From a virus, in the IMG/VR virus record IMGVR_UViG_3300010413_000038, positions 1 to 56,011 of that record: 56,011 bases of DNA. The stretch is one strand, 5' to 3'. Below the pieces are notes generated by a model. That model saw nothing but the letters and a program-made list of their open reading frames with translations, did no database searches and was not told the origin of the DNA. The number at the start of each line of letters is the position of its first letter. The first letter of the stretch is position 1. Of the stretch, positions 14,737-22,422 are shown in pieces. Both the position numbers and the translations under genes were made by a program.

Positions 14737-15091
14737 AAATATAGAAAGTTATCAACATTATTTTGCAAAAGTTGTGTTGAGAAATTGGTTATTAACAAAC
14801 AACAAATTAACACCTTATAATATTGTTAAGATAGTAATAGAGAGAGAATTTTGTATTGGTGGATTTGTATATTTTAAGCCAGATCTAACATTATATGATC
14901 ATGATGGAGTAAAAGCATTTTATGAAGTAACAAAGACAAATCCAATAACCTTAAATAAAATAGATAAAATGAATGAATTTAGTAAAATACATAAATGGAA
15001 TTTTAACACATATGAAATAAAAGCATCATGGATTATGGATCAAACAAGGATTCCTAACAAATTAAAAATAATAAGAACAATAAACTTTTAA
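14720..15091 (+). CDS. PD-(D/E)XK-type nuclease
   Basis: This 123-residue protein contains KPDLTLYDHDG followed by FYEVTKT, giving the P-D and E-x-x-K residues of the PD-(D/E)XK nuclease fold. It overlaps the end of the primase-helicase gene by 17 bases. It may resolve replication or recombination structures. The family is inferred from motif spacing alone. Confidence 0.55.
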   Translation: MKPLFKNIESYQHYFAKVVLRNWLLTNNKLTPYNIVKIVIEREFCIGGFVYFKPDLTLYDHDGVKAFYEVTKTNPITLNKIDKMNEFSKIHKWNFNTYEIKASWIMDQTRIPNKLKIIRTINF

Positions 15092-15095
15092 CATT

Positions 15096-15299
15096 ATGGA
15101 AAAAATGACTCAAAAACAACAGATACTTGAAGCATTACAAGAAGGATTTCATTTAAGCAAATTACAGATGCTTCAGAGATTTAAAGTATGGAATTCCGGG
15201 CATGTAATATTTAAGCTTCGAAAAGAAGGACATGATATAAAAACAACGATGGTTAGAAATGAATTATCAGGGAAGTATTTTGCAACTTATCATTTTTAA
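15096..15299 (+). CDS. Winged-helix DNA-binding protein
   Basis: This 67-residue protein (MTQKQQILEALQEGFHLSKL, then FKLRKEGHDIKTTMVRN) fits a small winged-helix family common in phages, where L-R-x-E-G-H-x-I-x-T is characteristic. It is a likely small regulator or replication accessory. Hairpin element D follows. Confidence 0.7.
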   Translation: MEKMTQKQQILEALQEGFHLSKLQMLQRFKVWNSGHVIFKLRKEGHDIKTTMVRNELSGKYFATYHF

Positions 15300-15303
15300 T
15301 GGT

Positions 15304-15336
15304 AAAATGCGTTTTAATGCATTTTAATCGATTGTT
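15304..15336 (+). repeat. Dispersed hairpin element, copy D
   Basis: The core is AAAATGC/GCATTTT around GTTTTAAT, followed by AATCGATTGTTA. The left TAAC part is missing. No ATGA palindrome or GTAAC box follows, and the gene at 15357 starts 21 bases later. Confidence 0.75.
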
Positions 15337-15356
15337 AAAATTTTTAAAAACAATAT

Positions 15357-15659
15357 ATGAATAATGTAGATACGTCAATTTTAGATAAATTAATAATTGA
15401 TTTTAAAAATAGATTTCCAGAAATTGATTATTTTACCCAAACTATTATAATTAACTTAACAAATCAGGCTTTTTGTTTAGGTTATGACTCTCACAATCAT
15501 AGATTTAAAGGTAGATCTAAAAAAGTAAGACGTGGTGATGGGAAGAAATATGAAAGTATACATAGAGCCGCAAAAGAAAACCTAATAAATGAAGATAATC
15601 TAAGAAAAGCAATTAAAAATAAACATAAATGTGCAGGGTATTATTGGAAAACATTATAA
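15357..15659 (+). CDS. Small protein with NUMOD1-like end
   Basis: The product has 100 residues. The C-terminal half (RRGDGKKYESIHRAAKENL, then RKAIKNKHKCAGYYW) resembles a NUMOD1-type DNA-binding module found next to homing endonucleases, but without a nuclease domain. It may bind DNA. It sits between hairpin element D and a composite promoter. Confidence 0.55.
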   Translation: MNNVDTSILDKLIIDFKNRFPEIDYFTQTIIINLTNQAFCLGYDSHNHRFKGRSKKVRRGDGKKYESIHRAAKENLINEDNLRKAIKNKHKCAGYYWKTL

Positions 15660-15661
15660 AC

Positions 15662-15712
15662 ATGACTAAAATCATTGTTTTAATGTAACTTTTAGTTTTT
15701 TTTTACGTAAAA
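15662..15712 (+). promoter_or_regulatory. Composite promoter: ATGA palindrome and GTAAC-N16-CGTAAAA
   Basis: ATGACTAAAATCAT at 15662 is followed by GTAAC at 15685 (+23) and CGTAAAA at 15706 after 16 bases. At +36 the sequence is TTTTTTTA, one base off the usual TAnnTTTA. It serves the helicase-methyltransferase gene at 15732. Confidence 0.75.
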
Positions 15713-15731
15713 AAATAAATAAAATCTAAAC

Positions 15732-18059
15732 ATGAATTATACTGAATTCTTAGAAAATAAACAGCGAAAAATTATTCAATCAGGATTCGATATTGATGAA
15801 TCAAAATTAAATCCATTACTTTTAAATTTCCAAAAGTTTGTAATAAAAAGAGCATTAATGGCTGGTAAGTATGCCGTATTTGCTGATACCGGTTTGACTA
15901 AAACATTCATGCAACTTGAAATAGCTAATAAAACTAAAGAATTTACACATAAACCAGCTCTTATTTTATCTCCATTGGCTGTAACTGGACAAACTATTGA
16001 ACAGGGTGAAAAATTTAACATTGAAGTTAATAGATTAGATATTCGTAAGATAATGCCAACACAAGGAATATGGATAACAAATTATGAACAATTAGAAAAT
16101 ATAGACACTTCAGTATTTAGTTGCATTTGTCTCGATGAAAGTTCGATTTTAAAGAACGAAACAGGAAAATACAGAAACTTACTTATTGAAAAGTTTAAAA
16201 ATACACCTTACAAATTCTGTTTCTCAGCAACTCCGAGTCCTAACGATCCTATGGAGCTTGGTAATCATGCAGAATTTTTGGATGCAATGAAATATAATGA
16301 AATGCTTGCTATGTTTTTCGTTCACGACTCACAACAAACTCAGAAATGGAGGTTAAAAGGCCACGCAATAAAGCGTTTTTACGAGTTCGTTTCGACATGG
16401 TCTATTATGTTTTCTCATCCAAAAGATATTGGTTTTGATTTACCTGGTTTTGATTTACCTGAATTAAAAATAGAAGAAATTGAAGTTAAAACACCATTAC
16501 CAGAATGTCAATTGTTTCCTGGATTAGCTGTAAGTGCAACTGATTATCATAAATCATTGAGAGATACTGAGGAATTAAGAATAAAAGAAACAATTAGGAT
16601 AGTTCAATCAATACGAAAAACAGAGCAAATAATTATTTGGACTAAACAAAACCCAGAAGCAGCAAATATCTATAAACAGTTAAAAGCTTTAGGTTATGAC
16701 TGCAGAAACGTTCAAGGTTCAGATAGTCCAGATAAAAAAGAAAAAGATTTACTCGGGTTTGCACATAATGAATATCAGATTTTAATTACTAAAGAGTCTA
16801 TTGCCGGTATGGGTATGAATTATCAGAATTGCGGTTATCAGATATTTAATTCAATTGATTTTTCATTCGAGCAAACTTATCAGGCTTTAAGACGTTCGTG
16901 GCGTTTTGGTAGGAAAGAACAAGTAATAGCTTATATGATTACTACTGATAGAATGATTAATGTTTCAAAAATTCAACAAGACAAACAAAAACAATTTAAA
17001 ACTATGCAACAAGAAATGATTAATGCTGTAGATAGGAATTTGAACTATAAATTGACTGAAAACTTAGATTCATCAGATGATGTCAAAACAGATAGATTCT
17101 GGTGTATGAAGGGTGATTGCATAAAACGGTCAAAAGAAATTCCAGACAATACGGCTGATATAAGTATTTTTTCTCCTCCTTTTGCTGATTTATACACATA
17201 CTCAAATGCTATTGAGGATATGGGTAATGTATCAGATTATGAGGAATTCAGGAAACATTTTAAATATTTAGTTCCAGAATTAAAAAGGCTTATAAAACCA
17301 GGGCGAGTTATTTGTGTTCATTCAATGAATTTACCAACTTTAAAGAGTCGTGATGGTTATATTGGATTAAGACGTTTTAATTCGCTTATAGGTGATTTAT
17401 TTGAAGAAAATGATATGTATTTGCATTCTGAACACGCTATTTGGAAAGATCCATTATTAGCAGCCGTAAGAACAAAAACAAAGGGACTAGCCCACCAACA
17501 ACTTTTAAAAGATAGCGTTCAGGTAAGAACTGGAATATTTGATTTAATTCAATGCTTTAAAACTAAAGAAGAAAATGCAGTTCCGGTTGAACATAAATTA
17601 CTCGATTATTACATACCTATGCATGAGTATGATACTTTTCCGAAAACTATATACGATTTTAAGGAAATGTTATCGAAAAATCCAGATTTAATTGATAAAG
17701 AAAGTAAATATTCAATTGAAGAACAATATTCTCATCAGGTTTGGCAGAGATATGCAAGTCCAGTATGGATGGATATTAATCAAACAGATGTACTTAAATA
17801 CATGAATGCTAGAGATCAAAATGATGAAAAACACATTTGCCCTTTACAACTTCCAGTAATTGAACGATTATTATTGCTTTATTCAAACGAAAATGAAACT
17901 TGTTTTAGCCCATTTGGTGGTATAGGTTCTGAAGGTTATCAGGCTTTAAAATGTAACCGTAAATCTATTAGTATTGAATTAAAAGAATCATATTTTAATA
18001 TCAATGTAAAAAATCATAGATCAGCAATAGAACAAAATGGACAATTAACAATATTCTAA
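15732..18059 (+). CDS. Fusion of SNF2/DEAD-type helicase and DNA methyltransferase
   Basis: The protein has 775 residues. The N-terminal two-thirds is a superfamily 2 helicase: an ATP-binding loop ADTGLTKT (51-58, Thr where Gly precedes the Lys in the usual motif), LDES (134-137), SATPSPND (165-172) and ALRRSWRFGR near 380. The C-terminal third is an amino-methyltransferase with SPPFADLY near residue 480 and SAM-binding FSPFGGIGSEGY near 725. Similar fusions occur in Bacteroidota phages and may protect phage DNA. The gene has its own composite ECF promoter. Confidence 0.85.
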   Translation: MNYTEFLENKQRKIIQSGFDIDESKLNPLLLNFQKFVIKRALMAGKYAVFADTGLTKTFMQLEIANKTKEFTHKPALILSPLAVTGQTIEQGEKFNIEVNRLDIRKIMPTQGIWITNYEQLENIDTSVFSCICLDESSILKNETGKYRNLLIEKFKNTPYKFCFSATPSPNDPMELGNHAEFLDAMKYNEMLAMFFVHDSQQTQKWRLKGHAIKRFYEFVSTWSIMFSHPKDIGFDLPGFDLPELKIEEIEVKTPLPECQLFPGLAVSATDYHKSLRDTEELRIKETIRIVQSIRKTEQIIIWTKQNPEAANIYKQLKALGYDCRNVQGSDSPDKKEKDLLGFAHNEYQILITKESIAGMGMNYQNCGYQIFNSIDFSFEQTYQALRRSWRFGRKEQVIAYMITTDRMINVSKIQQDKQKQFKTMQQEMINAVDRNLNYKLTENLDSSDDVKTDRFWCMKGDCIKRSKEIPDNTADISIFSPPFADLYTYSNAIEDMGNVSDYEEFRKHFKYLVPELKRLIKPGRVICVHSMNLPTLKSRDGYIGLRRFNSLIGDLFEENDMYLHSEHAIWKDPLLAAVRTKTKGLAHQQLLKDSVQVRTGIFDLIQCFKTKEENAVPVEHKLLDYYIPMHEYDTFPKTIYDFKEMLSKNPDLIDKESKYSIEEQYSHQVWQRYASPVWMDINQTDVLKYMNARDQNDEKHICPLQLPVIERLLLLYSNENETCFSPFGGIGSEGYQALKCNRKSISIELKESYFNINVKNHRSAIEQNGQLTIF

Positions 18060-18061
18060 TT

Positions 18062-18382
18062 ATGAATAAAGCAAAAGAATTATTAAATAGGTCTTATAAA
18101 TCTATAGTGAATAGAGGATTAATTAATGATTTAACTAAAGATGAAGATTTCTATATTAAAATACTTGAAGAGTCAAAAGAATTTTATGAAGCTATAAGAT
18201 TTAATGATGATATTTCAAAAATAGAAGAAGTTACAGACTTAATGAATGTTTGTATAAATTATTTAATTTTTAGGGGGAGTGATCCTTTAGAAGAACTTGA
18301 AAAAGTAATAATTAAAAACGAAAATAGAGTAAAAAATAAAAGCAATGAAAAAAGAGCAGGTACAAATAGCATTATTAATTAG
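18062..18382 (+). CDS. MazG-like nucleotide pyrophosphohydrolase
   Basis: This 106-residue protein has the metal-binding pattern ILEESKEFYEA followed by KIEEVTDLMNV, matching the ExxE...ExxD pairs of all-alpha NTP pyrophosphatases. Such phage enzymes hydrolyse nucleotides such as dUTP or regulate (p)ppGpp. A second, differently built MazG-like gene lies at 21621. The gene directly follows the helicase-methyltransferase gene. Confidence 0.7.
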   Translation: MNKAKELLNRSYKSIVNRGLINDLTKDEDFYIKILEESKEFYEAIRFNDDISKIEEVTDLMNVCINYLIFRGSDPLEELEKVIIKNENRVKNKSNEKRAGTNSIIN

Positions 18383-18455
18383 TGCATTTATTTTTGTAAT
18401 AGGATTAGCAGTATTAGCTATATATGCTATTAGTGTAGCTTTTGGGTTATCATAA
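18345..18455 (+). CDS. Small membrane protein, single segment
   Basis: This 36-residue frame has one long hydrophobic stretch (about 7-34). It overlaps the end of the MazG-like gene, and its TAA stop forms the first bases of hairpin element E. The function is unknown. Confidence 0.5.
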   Translation: MKKEQVQIALLISAFIFVIGLAVLAIYAISVAFGLS

Positions 18456-18497
18456 CGCAGAGATAAAATGCGTTTCAATGCATTTTAATAGACTGTT
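18453..18497 (+). repeat. Dispersed hairpin element, copy E
   Basis: TAACGCAGAGAT precedes AAAATGC/GCATTTT around GTTTCAAT and AATAGACTGTTA. The opening TAA is a stop codon. AAAAT at 18465 is 33 bases before the palindrome at 18498. Confidence 0.8.
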
Positions 18498-18541
18498 ATG
18501 ATTTTTATCATTGTTTATAACAAACTATATATTTAAATTTA
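18498..18541 (+). promoter_or_regulatory. Palindrome ATGA-N6-TCAT with TAAATTTA box
   Basis: ATGATTTTTATCAT at 18498 is followed by TAAATTTA at 18534, again 36 bases on. The next start codon is at 18552, so the leader would be very short. Confidence 0.6.
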
Positions 18542-18551
18542 AATATAATAT

Positions 18552-18707
18552 ATGAATATGAGTGAATTAGATAAAGCACAAAAGAAAATAGATGAAGCTC
18601 AAAAAAAGCTTAAAGAAGCTAAAGAAAAGAGAGAAATATCAAAAATAAGATATGATACTCATGTAATAATAATGGAAGGTCAAAGAAGAACACTTGCAGA
18701 TTTATAG
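18552..18707 (+). CDS. Short coiled-coil protein
   Basis: This 51-residue protein has a heptad-like, lysine- and glutamate-rich helix (about 5-28: DKAQKKIDEAQKKLKEAKEK). It is the first gene behind the promoter at 18498. The function is unknown. Confidence 0.5.
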   Translation: MNMSELDKAQKKIDEAQKKLKEAKEKREISKIRYDTHVIIMEGQRRTLADL

Positions 18708-18710
18708 AGA

Positions 18711-18833
18711 ATGAATCAAGAATTAATGAATGAATTAATGAAATCTAATAATGTAGTTAGTGAATCACAAATTAATCTTCAAGAATCAATTAGTAATTTA
18801 CATAATTTAGAAACAGATGAATCAAGAGAATGA
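18711..18833 (+). CDS. Small polar protein
   Basis: This 40-residue frame (MNQELMNELMKSNNVVSESQ) starts three bases after the previous stop and overlaps the next gene by 17 bases in another frame. Its helical, asparagine-rich content is not diagnostic. The function is unknown. Confidence 0.4.
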   Translation: MNQELMNELMKSNNVVSESQINLQESISNLHNLETDESRE

Positions 18834-19059
18834 AATAATATTATGCACTACTTGCGGATTACCTTTAGATCGTGAATTTGCAAAAGACAAAAAAGGCGAA
18901 AGATACTGCAAATGTCCTTTTGAAGTAAACGAAAAACAACTTCGAGAAATGCGTAATGAAGCTTATAGAAATATACCTCATAATTATGTAGGTAAATATA
19001 AAGACGGTATAGAAAATAAAATATTTTTTGACACAAATAAAAGGAGTTTAAACAGATGA
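18817..19059 (+). CDS. Small zinc-ribbon-like protein
   Basis: This 80-residue protein has CTTCGLPLDREF followed by YCKCPF, a four-cysteine cluster near the N-terminus, and then a charged helical tail. It probably binds zinc. It overlaps the start of the membrane protein gene at 19056. Confidence 0.55.
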   Translation: MNQENEIILCTTCGLPLDREFAKDKKGERYCKCPFEVNEKQLREMRNEAYRNIPHNYVGKYKDGIENKIFFDTNKRSLNR

Positions 19060-19253
19060 TAATTATTTTGATAATAATCTCATTATTCGTAATTTACAAA
19101 ATAATTGGATTAATAACATCTAGGAAAAGAGCTATTTTGAGAGCAAAAGAAGAGTTTATCCATGAGAAAGAACTTGCAAAGAAAAAAGGTAAGGAACTAA
19201 GTGTAATTAACGATGTAAGTGATTTTTATGACGCTTATGTGTTTATGCAGTAG
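19056..19253 (+). CDS. Small membrane-anchored protein
   Basis: The 65 residues begin with one membrane helix (about 1-20) followed by a basic, helical cytoplasmic part. A good AAAGGAG ribosome site lies before the start, which is unusual in this genome. The function is unknown. Confidence 0.55.
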   Translation: MIIILIIISLFVIYKIIGLITSRKRAILRAKEEFIHEKELAKKKGKELSVINDVSDFYDAYVFMQ

Positions 19254-19313
19254 TTAACAGACCGGGTGTATTGGATGGGAATTTAAGGACATTTTTAATT
19301 AAAATTATATACT

Positions 19314-19478
19314 ATGAAATTAAGAAGAATTATAGGGATAACTTTGTTAGTTTGTTTATTGGCTACACCATTCGTAATTGTAGGTATACAAGATGGATTA
19401 TGGTGGGCATTGTTCCCTTTAGGGGTAATAATTTTGCTTGTCATACTTAGTTACATTGCTATATGGTTAATCAACTGA
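19314..19478 (+). CDS. Small membrane protein, two segments
   Basis: This 54-residue frame has two hydrophobic segments (about 5-24 and 29-53) with a short GIQDGLWW turn. The gaps around it (19254-19313 and 19479-19552) hold no other gene. The function is unknown. Confidence 0.5.
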   Translation: MKLRRIIGITLLVCLLATPFVIVGIQDGLWWALFPLGVIILLVILSYIAIWLIN

Positions 19479-19552
19479 GTCCTTAAATTACTTTCCTATA
19501 AACCTAGTTAGCTGCACGTAGCTTAGCAATATGATGAGATTGATTAATAGTA

Positions 19553-19597
19553 TAACGCAGAGATAAAATGCGTTTCAATGCATTTTAATCGATTGTT
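19553..19597 (+). repeat. Dispersed hairpin element, copy F
   Basis: TAACGCAGAGAT precedes AAAATGC/GCATTTT around GTTTCAAT, then AATCGATTGTTA. The following ATGATTTTATTATC at 19598 is a degenerate palindrome at the usual 33-base distance. This copy sits in front of the sigma factor operon. Confidence 0.8.
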
Positions 19598-19625
19598 ATG
19601 ATTTTATTATCTAATTAATAATCAC

Positions 19626-19633
19626 TATATTTG
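19626..19633 (+). promoter_or_regulatory. Host-type promoter of the sigma factor operon, TATATTTG
   Basis: This full match to TAnnTTTG lies 20-30 bases before the small gene at 19643 and upstream of the sigma gene. It suggests that the host polymerase starts sigma factor expression, after which the phage sigma would switch on its own promoters. Confidence 0.6.
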
Positions 19634-19642
19634 CTTATTATT

Positions 19643-19786
19643 ATGATAAAAATGAAACAAATATACATCATACAGAATCGCAGAATATTGCGCGATCTTG
19701 ACGTAAAAACAAACGTCAATGATGAATGTTGTGTTCGTTATATTCATGATAATAGGGCTATAATGCCTAATTTTAAGCTTAATTAA
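19643..19786 (+). CDS. Small basic protein upstream of the sigma factor
   Basis: This 47-residue frame (MIKMKQIYIIQNRRILRDLD) ends two bases before the sigma start. An alternative start at 19652 is also close to the promoter. It is too short for a typical anti-sigma factor, but the tight linkage makes it worth noting. The function is unknown. Confidence 0.5.
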   Translation: MIKMKQIYIIQNRRILRDLDVKTNVNDECCVRYIHDNRAIMPNFKLN

Positions 19787-19788
19787 TT

Positions 19789-20268
19789 ATGTCTAATGCT
19801 GAATATCAAAATATGATTTTAGCTTATTACAAAGATTTAGAACATTTTGCTGCTCATCTAACAAACAATAGAGATGACGCTAAAGATTTAACACAACAAA
19901 CTTACTTAAAAGCACTTCAATTCAAAAATAAATATAAAGAACATAAATGCATTAAAATTTGGCTTTCAGTTATAATGAAAAACATATTTATTGATCAAAA
20001 AAGGAAAGAGAAAAACATTAAATATGATTATGATTTAGATGATTTAATTATTTCGGAGCCTGAAAATATAACATCAAAACTAACATTAGATGAAATATGG
20101 GTTTATTTAAACAAAAAATATAAAGAAAAAATGATAATGCCTCTAATTTTAAACGCAAAAGGTATTAAACACGAGGAAATATCTAAAAAGTATAATATAA
20201 ACATAAATACAATTAAAAGCAGGGTAAAAAGGGTAAGAGAAGTCTTAAGAAAAAGATATAATCTATGA
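19789..20268 (+). CDS. ECF-type RNA polymerase sigma factor
   Basis: This 159-residue protein has the two-domain layout of extracytoplasmic-function (group 4) sigma factors. Region 2 is in about 5-75 (DAKDLTQQTYLKALQFKNKY, then WLSVIMKNIFIDQKRK), and region 4 is a helix-turn-helix in about 105-157 (GIKHEEISKKYNININTIKS). There is no region 1 or 3. ECF sigmas recognise an AAC-containing -35 and a CGT-containing -10, which is exactly the form of nine intergenic sites in this genome. The gene overlaps the DUF4326 gene by four bases. The family call is firm and the regulon is inferred. Confidence 0.9.
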   Translation: MSNAEYQNMILAYYKDLEHFAAHLTNNRDDAKDLTQQTYLKALQFKNKYKEHKCIKIWLSVIMKNIFIDQKRKEKNIKYDYDLDDLIISEPENITSKLTLDEIWVYLNKKYKEKMIMPLILNAKGIKHEEISKKYNININTIKSRVKRVREVLRKRYNL

Positions 20269-20633
20269 AAAGAGTACAAAGAAAGAGGACAAAAGGCTAT
20301 AGAATGCCTGAAAACACAAAATATGTAGGTAGACCTACGGCTTGGGGTAATCCATTTAAACTAACTCCGGATGGTTGGATAATGTATTATTCTGTTAATC
20401 GTAAAATATTAGACCCATGGATTTATTGGAGCGTAACTGGTGGATTTTGTTTGACAGATATAGTTGAACTTTATGAGTGTTGGATTAAAGGAGAATTTAA
20501 AAATTATACGGATCTACCTAATACTACTGATATAGAACAATTAAAAGGTTTCGATTTAGCTTGTTTTTGCCCGTTAAATTCTCCTTGTCATGCCGATATA
20601 TTAATTAAATTATTAAGTGATGAAAACACATGA
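20265..20633 (+). CDS. DUF4326 protein
   Basis: The 122-residue protein has the hallmarks of DUF4326: KRVQRKRTKGYRMPENTKYV, GRPTAWGNPF and a C-terminal GFDLACFCPLNSPCHADILI. The cysteine-histidine end suggests metal binding. The molecular role is not established. It is translationally coupled to the sigma factor gene. Confidence 0.85.
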   Translation: MKRVQRKRTKGYRMPENTKYVGRPTAWGNPFKLTPDGWIMYYSVNRKILDPWIYWSVTGGFCLTDIVELYECWIKGEFKNYTDLPNTTDIEQLKGFDLACFCPLNSPCHADILIKLLSDENT

Positions 20634-20733
20634 AGATAAAAGCAAGATTGAAAAAGAACTCCTAAAAATGGAGTTAGACTAAAAAAAAGCTTTTGCAAGA
20701 TACGAATTAACTCAGCTTTATAATAAAAATTAA
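20620..20733 (+). pseudogene. Small gene interrupted by one in-frame TAA
   Basis: The frame MKTHEDKSKIEKELLKMELD stops at TAA (20680), yet the same frame continues sensibly as KKAFARYELTQLYNKN to a second TAA at 20731. The whole reads like one 37-codon helical protein with a nonsense codon at position 21, directly before A-rich codons. A point mutation, a sequencing error or stop readthrough could explain it. Confidence 0.45.
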
Positions 20734-20737
20734 AATT

Positions 20738-21133
20738 ATGAAAATTATATTTGTCGGAATACATAATAAACCGCATTTAACAGCTTTACATTCGTCAACT
20801 AAAACAGGTAAAATAATTGATGATATAATTAAAGAATTGCCTAGAAATATAGAAATTTTAAAAACAAATTTATTTGATATTGATTATTTACCAATAAGTC
20901 AATTAGAAATAGATACTTTACATACTGAGTGGTATTGGCAACATTTACCTATAGAAGATGATATTATTATTTTATTAGGGAATAATGTAAAAAGAAATTT
21001 TAGACATGATTTAAATAACATTATTAAAGTTGCTCATCCAGCAAGTAAGTATAGTAAATTAGATATTTCAGATTATATTAAAAATACTGTTGAATTAATA
21101 AAAACTAAAATATATGGAACTAAACAAAAGTAA
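20738..21133 (+). CDS. Uracil-DNA-glycosylase-like protein
   Basis: The protein has 131 residues. The pattern KIIFVGIHNKP, KTGKIIDDIIKEL, LLGNNVKRNF and VAHPAS resembles small members of the uracil-DNA glycosylase superfamily, with AHPAS at the place of the H-P-S-P-like motif. It could remove damaged or modified bases or modify DNA metabolism. The catalytic residues are not certain, so the activity is unproven. Confidence 0.65.
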   Translation: MKIIFVGIHNKPHLTALHSSTKTGKIIDDIIKELPRNIEILKTNLFDIDYLPISQLEIDTLHTEWYWQHLPIEDDIIILLGNNVKRNFRHDLNNIIKVAHPASKYSKLDISDYIKNTVELIKTKIYGTKQK

Positions 21134-21200
21134 AGGAAATATACCTTATTTAATCGAAGGATTAAATGAATTCACAACAGTACATTTAAAGAAATCTTAA
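21114..21200 (+). CDS. Very short protein overlapping the glycosylase-like gene
   Basis: This 28-residue frame begins 20 bases before the glycosylase-like stop. Its sequence (MELNKSKGNIPYLIEGLNEF) is protein-like rather than random. Support is limited to context. Confidence 0.3.
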   Translation: MELNKSKGNIPYLIEGLNEFTTVHLKKS

Positions 21201-21212
21201 TAGATTAATAAA

Positions 21213-21446
21213 ATGACTTACTGGACAACATACATAATAGCTAAAGATCCATATACCGGAGAACTTAAGAAGTATGCAGGTCAGAATATTCCGGGATTAA
21301 CTAAAAAAGATGCTAAAAGATATTGTCAGCTAAATGGTTTAGGTTATTTGCAGGTTGAAGATAAATTAGTCGCTGAAATACCAGAAAACAATATGGTTCC
21401 AGATTGGGAGAAAGCGATATATTATGATAAAATTCAAAATAATTAG
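21213..21446 (+). CDS. Phage protein of unknown function (77 aa)
   Basis: The 77-residue product MTYWTTYIIAKDPYTGELKK has a beta-alpha look (KDAKRYCQLNGLGYLQVEDK) typical of small conserved phage proteins. No family name can be given. It overlaps the possible upstream start of the next gene. Confidence 0.6.
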   Translation: MTYWTTYIIAKDPYTGELKKYAGQNIPGLTKKDAKRYCQLNGLGYLQVEDKLVAEIPENNMVPDWEKAIYYDKIQNN

Positions 21447-21456
21447 ATATTTAAAA

Positions 21457-21624
21457 ATGGATCTAATTAAACAAAAAGCATTAGAGCTATATAATAAATT
21501 TCCTTTGGGGAACAGGAAAGAAAGCGCGATTGTTTGTGTTAACGAAATCCTTAATGTAATTGAAGAAACAGAGCAAATAATATATTGGTTGAAAGTTAAA
21601 AAATACTTAATTTTAGAATTATGA
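21457..21624 (+). CDS. Small helical protein
   Basis: The protein has 55 residues from ATG 21457 (MDLIKQKALELYNKFPLGNR), chosen because the earlier ATG at 21424 would lie inside the preceding gene. The helix resembles short K-A-x-E-L-x-x-K-F proteins of Bacteroides phages. It overlaps the MazG gene start (ATGA). Confidence 0.55.
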   Translation: MDLIKQKALELYNKFPLGNRKESAIVCVNEILNVIEETEQIIYWLKVKKYLILEL

Positions 21625-22007
21625 ATGAACAATTAGATAAAGCAAAAGATTTAGAAATAAGAAGATTAAATAAATATTTACCTATAGAAGCTGAATTAAA
21701 TAGAGCTAAAAATAAACATCCATATTTCCCTGATGATATGTTTAAACAATTAGCTATAATGCAAGAAGAAGCGGGAGAAGTTACAAAATCAGTTATGCAT
21801 TTACATTATGAAAATGGAACACTAGAAAATGTTAGAGAAGAATTAATTCAAACAGCTGCAATGTGTATGAGAATGCTTGAAAATTTAGATAAACATATAG
21901 AATATATAAAAAATACATCTTGGTGTACTTCTAAATTAAGATGTGAAGGATCAATGCATTGTAGATTATCTTATTGTGAATTTGATAATAGAAATGATAA
22001 AAAATAG
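21621..22007 (+). CDS. MazG-family nucleotide pyrophosphohydrolase
   Basis: The protein has 128 residues. KHPYFPDDMFKQLAIMQEEA, GEVTKSVMHLHYEN and VREELIQTAAMCMRMLENLD give the E-E-x-x-E ... E-E-L pattern of MazG-type enzymes, which cleave NTPs. The C-terminus adds a cysteine cluster (CTSKLRCEGSMHCRLSYC), an unusual extension that may bind zinc. It is the second such enzyme in the genome. Confidence 0.75.
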   Translation: MNEQLDKAKDLEIRRLNKYLPIEAELNRAKNKHPYFPDDMFKQLAIMQEEAGEVTKSVMHLHYENGTLENVREELIQTAAMCMRMLENLDKHIEYIKNTSWCTSKLRCEGSMHCRLSYCEFDNRNDKK

Positions 22008-22009
22008 TT

Positions 22010-22315
22010 ATGAAAACAGTAATAATACCAATAATTACACGAACAAATATAGAATTATTAAATCGACTTGAAGAAATAGGCTTATTTAATCTAATAAGAA
22101 AAGAACCTAAAGAAGAAGGTAAAAAAGGATTTCCTATTGCGTTCGATTATATCAATGGAATATCAGAAAATCCAGAATATATAAATGATAATTGTCATGT
22201 ATATAAAGAATTTAATGAAAAATATTTTATGTGGCATTATTTTAGAATAAATCTAACCGAAAAAGGAGAACAGATATTAAAGAATAATAACATTAATTAT
22301 TTTTATGATTTATAA
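22010..22315 (+). CDS. Phage protein of unknown function (101 aa)
   Basis: The 101-residue product begins MKTVIIPIITRTNIELLNRL and ends with NLTEKGEQILKNNNINYFYD, which has a winged-helix-like feel. It starts two bases after the MazG stop. The 107-base gap after it holds a GCTGC/GCAGC hairpin (22338-22358) without a T tract. Confidence 0.55.
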   Translation: MKTVIIPIITRTNIELLNRLEEIGLFNLIRKEPKEEGKKGFPIAFDYINGISENPEYINDNCHVYKEFNEKYFMWHYFRINLTEKGEQILKNNNINYFYDL

Positions 22316-22422
22316 AGGTACTCAAATATTGGTATGTGCTGCCATCGAAAAGCAGCGAACTTAATTAAATGTATAATCGATCCAGTTTTATTTTTTTGAG
22401 CTAGGACATAAAAATAAATAAT

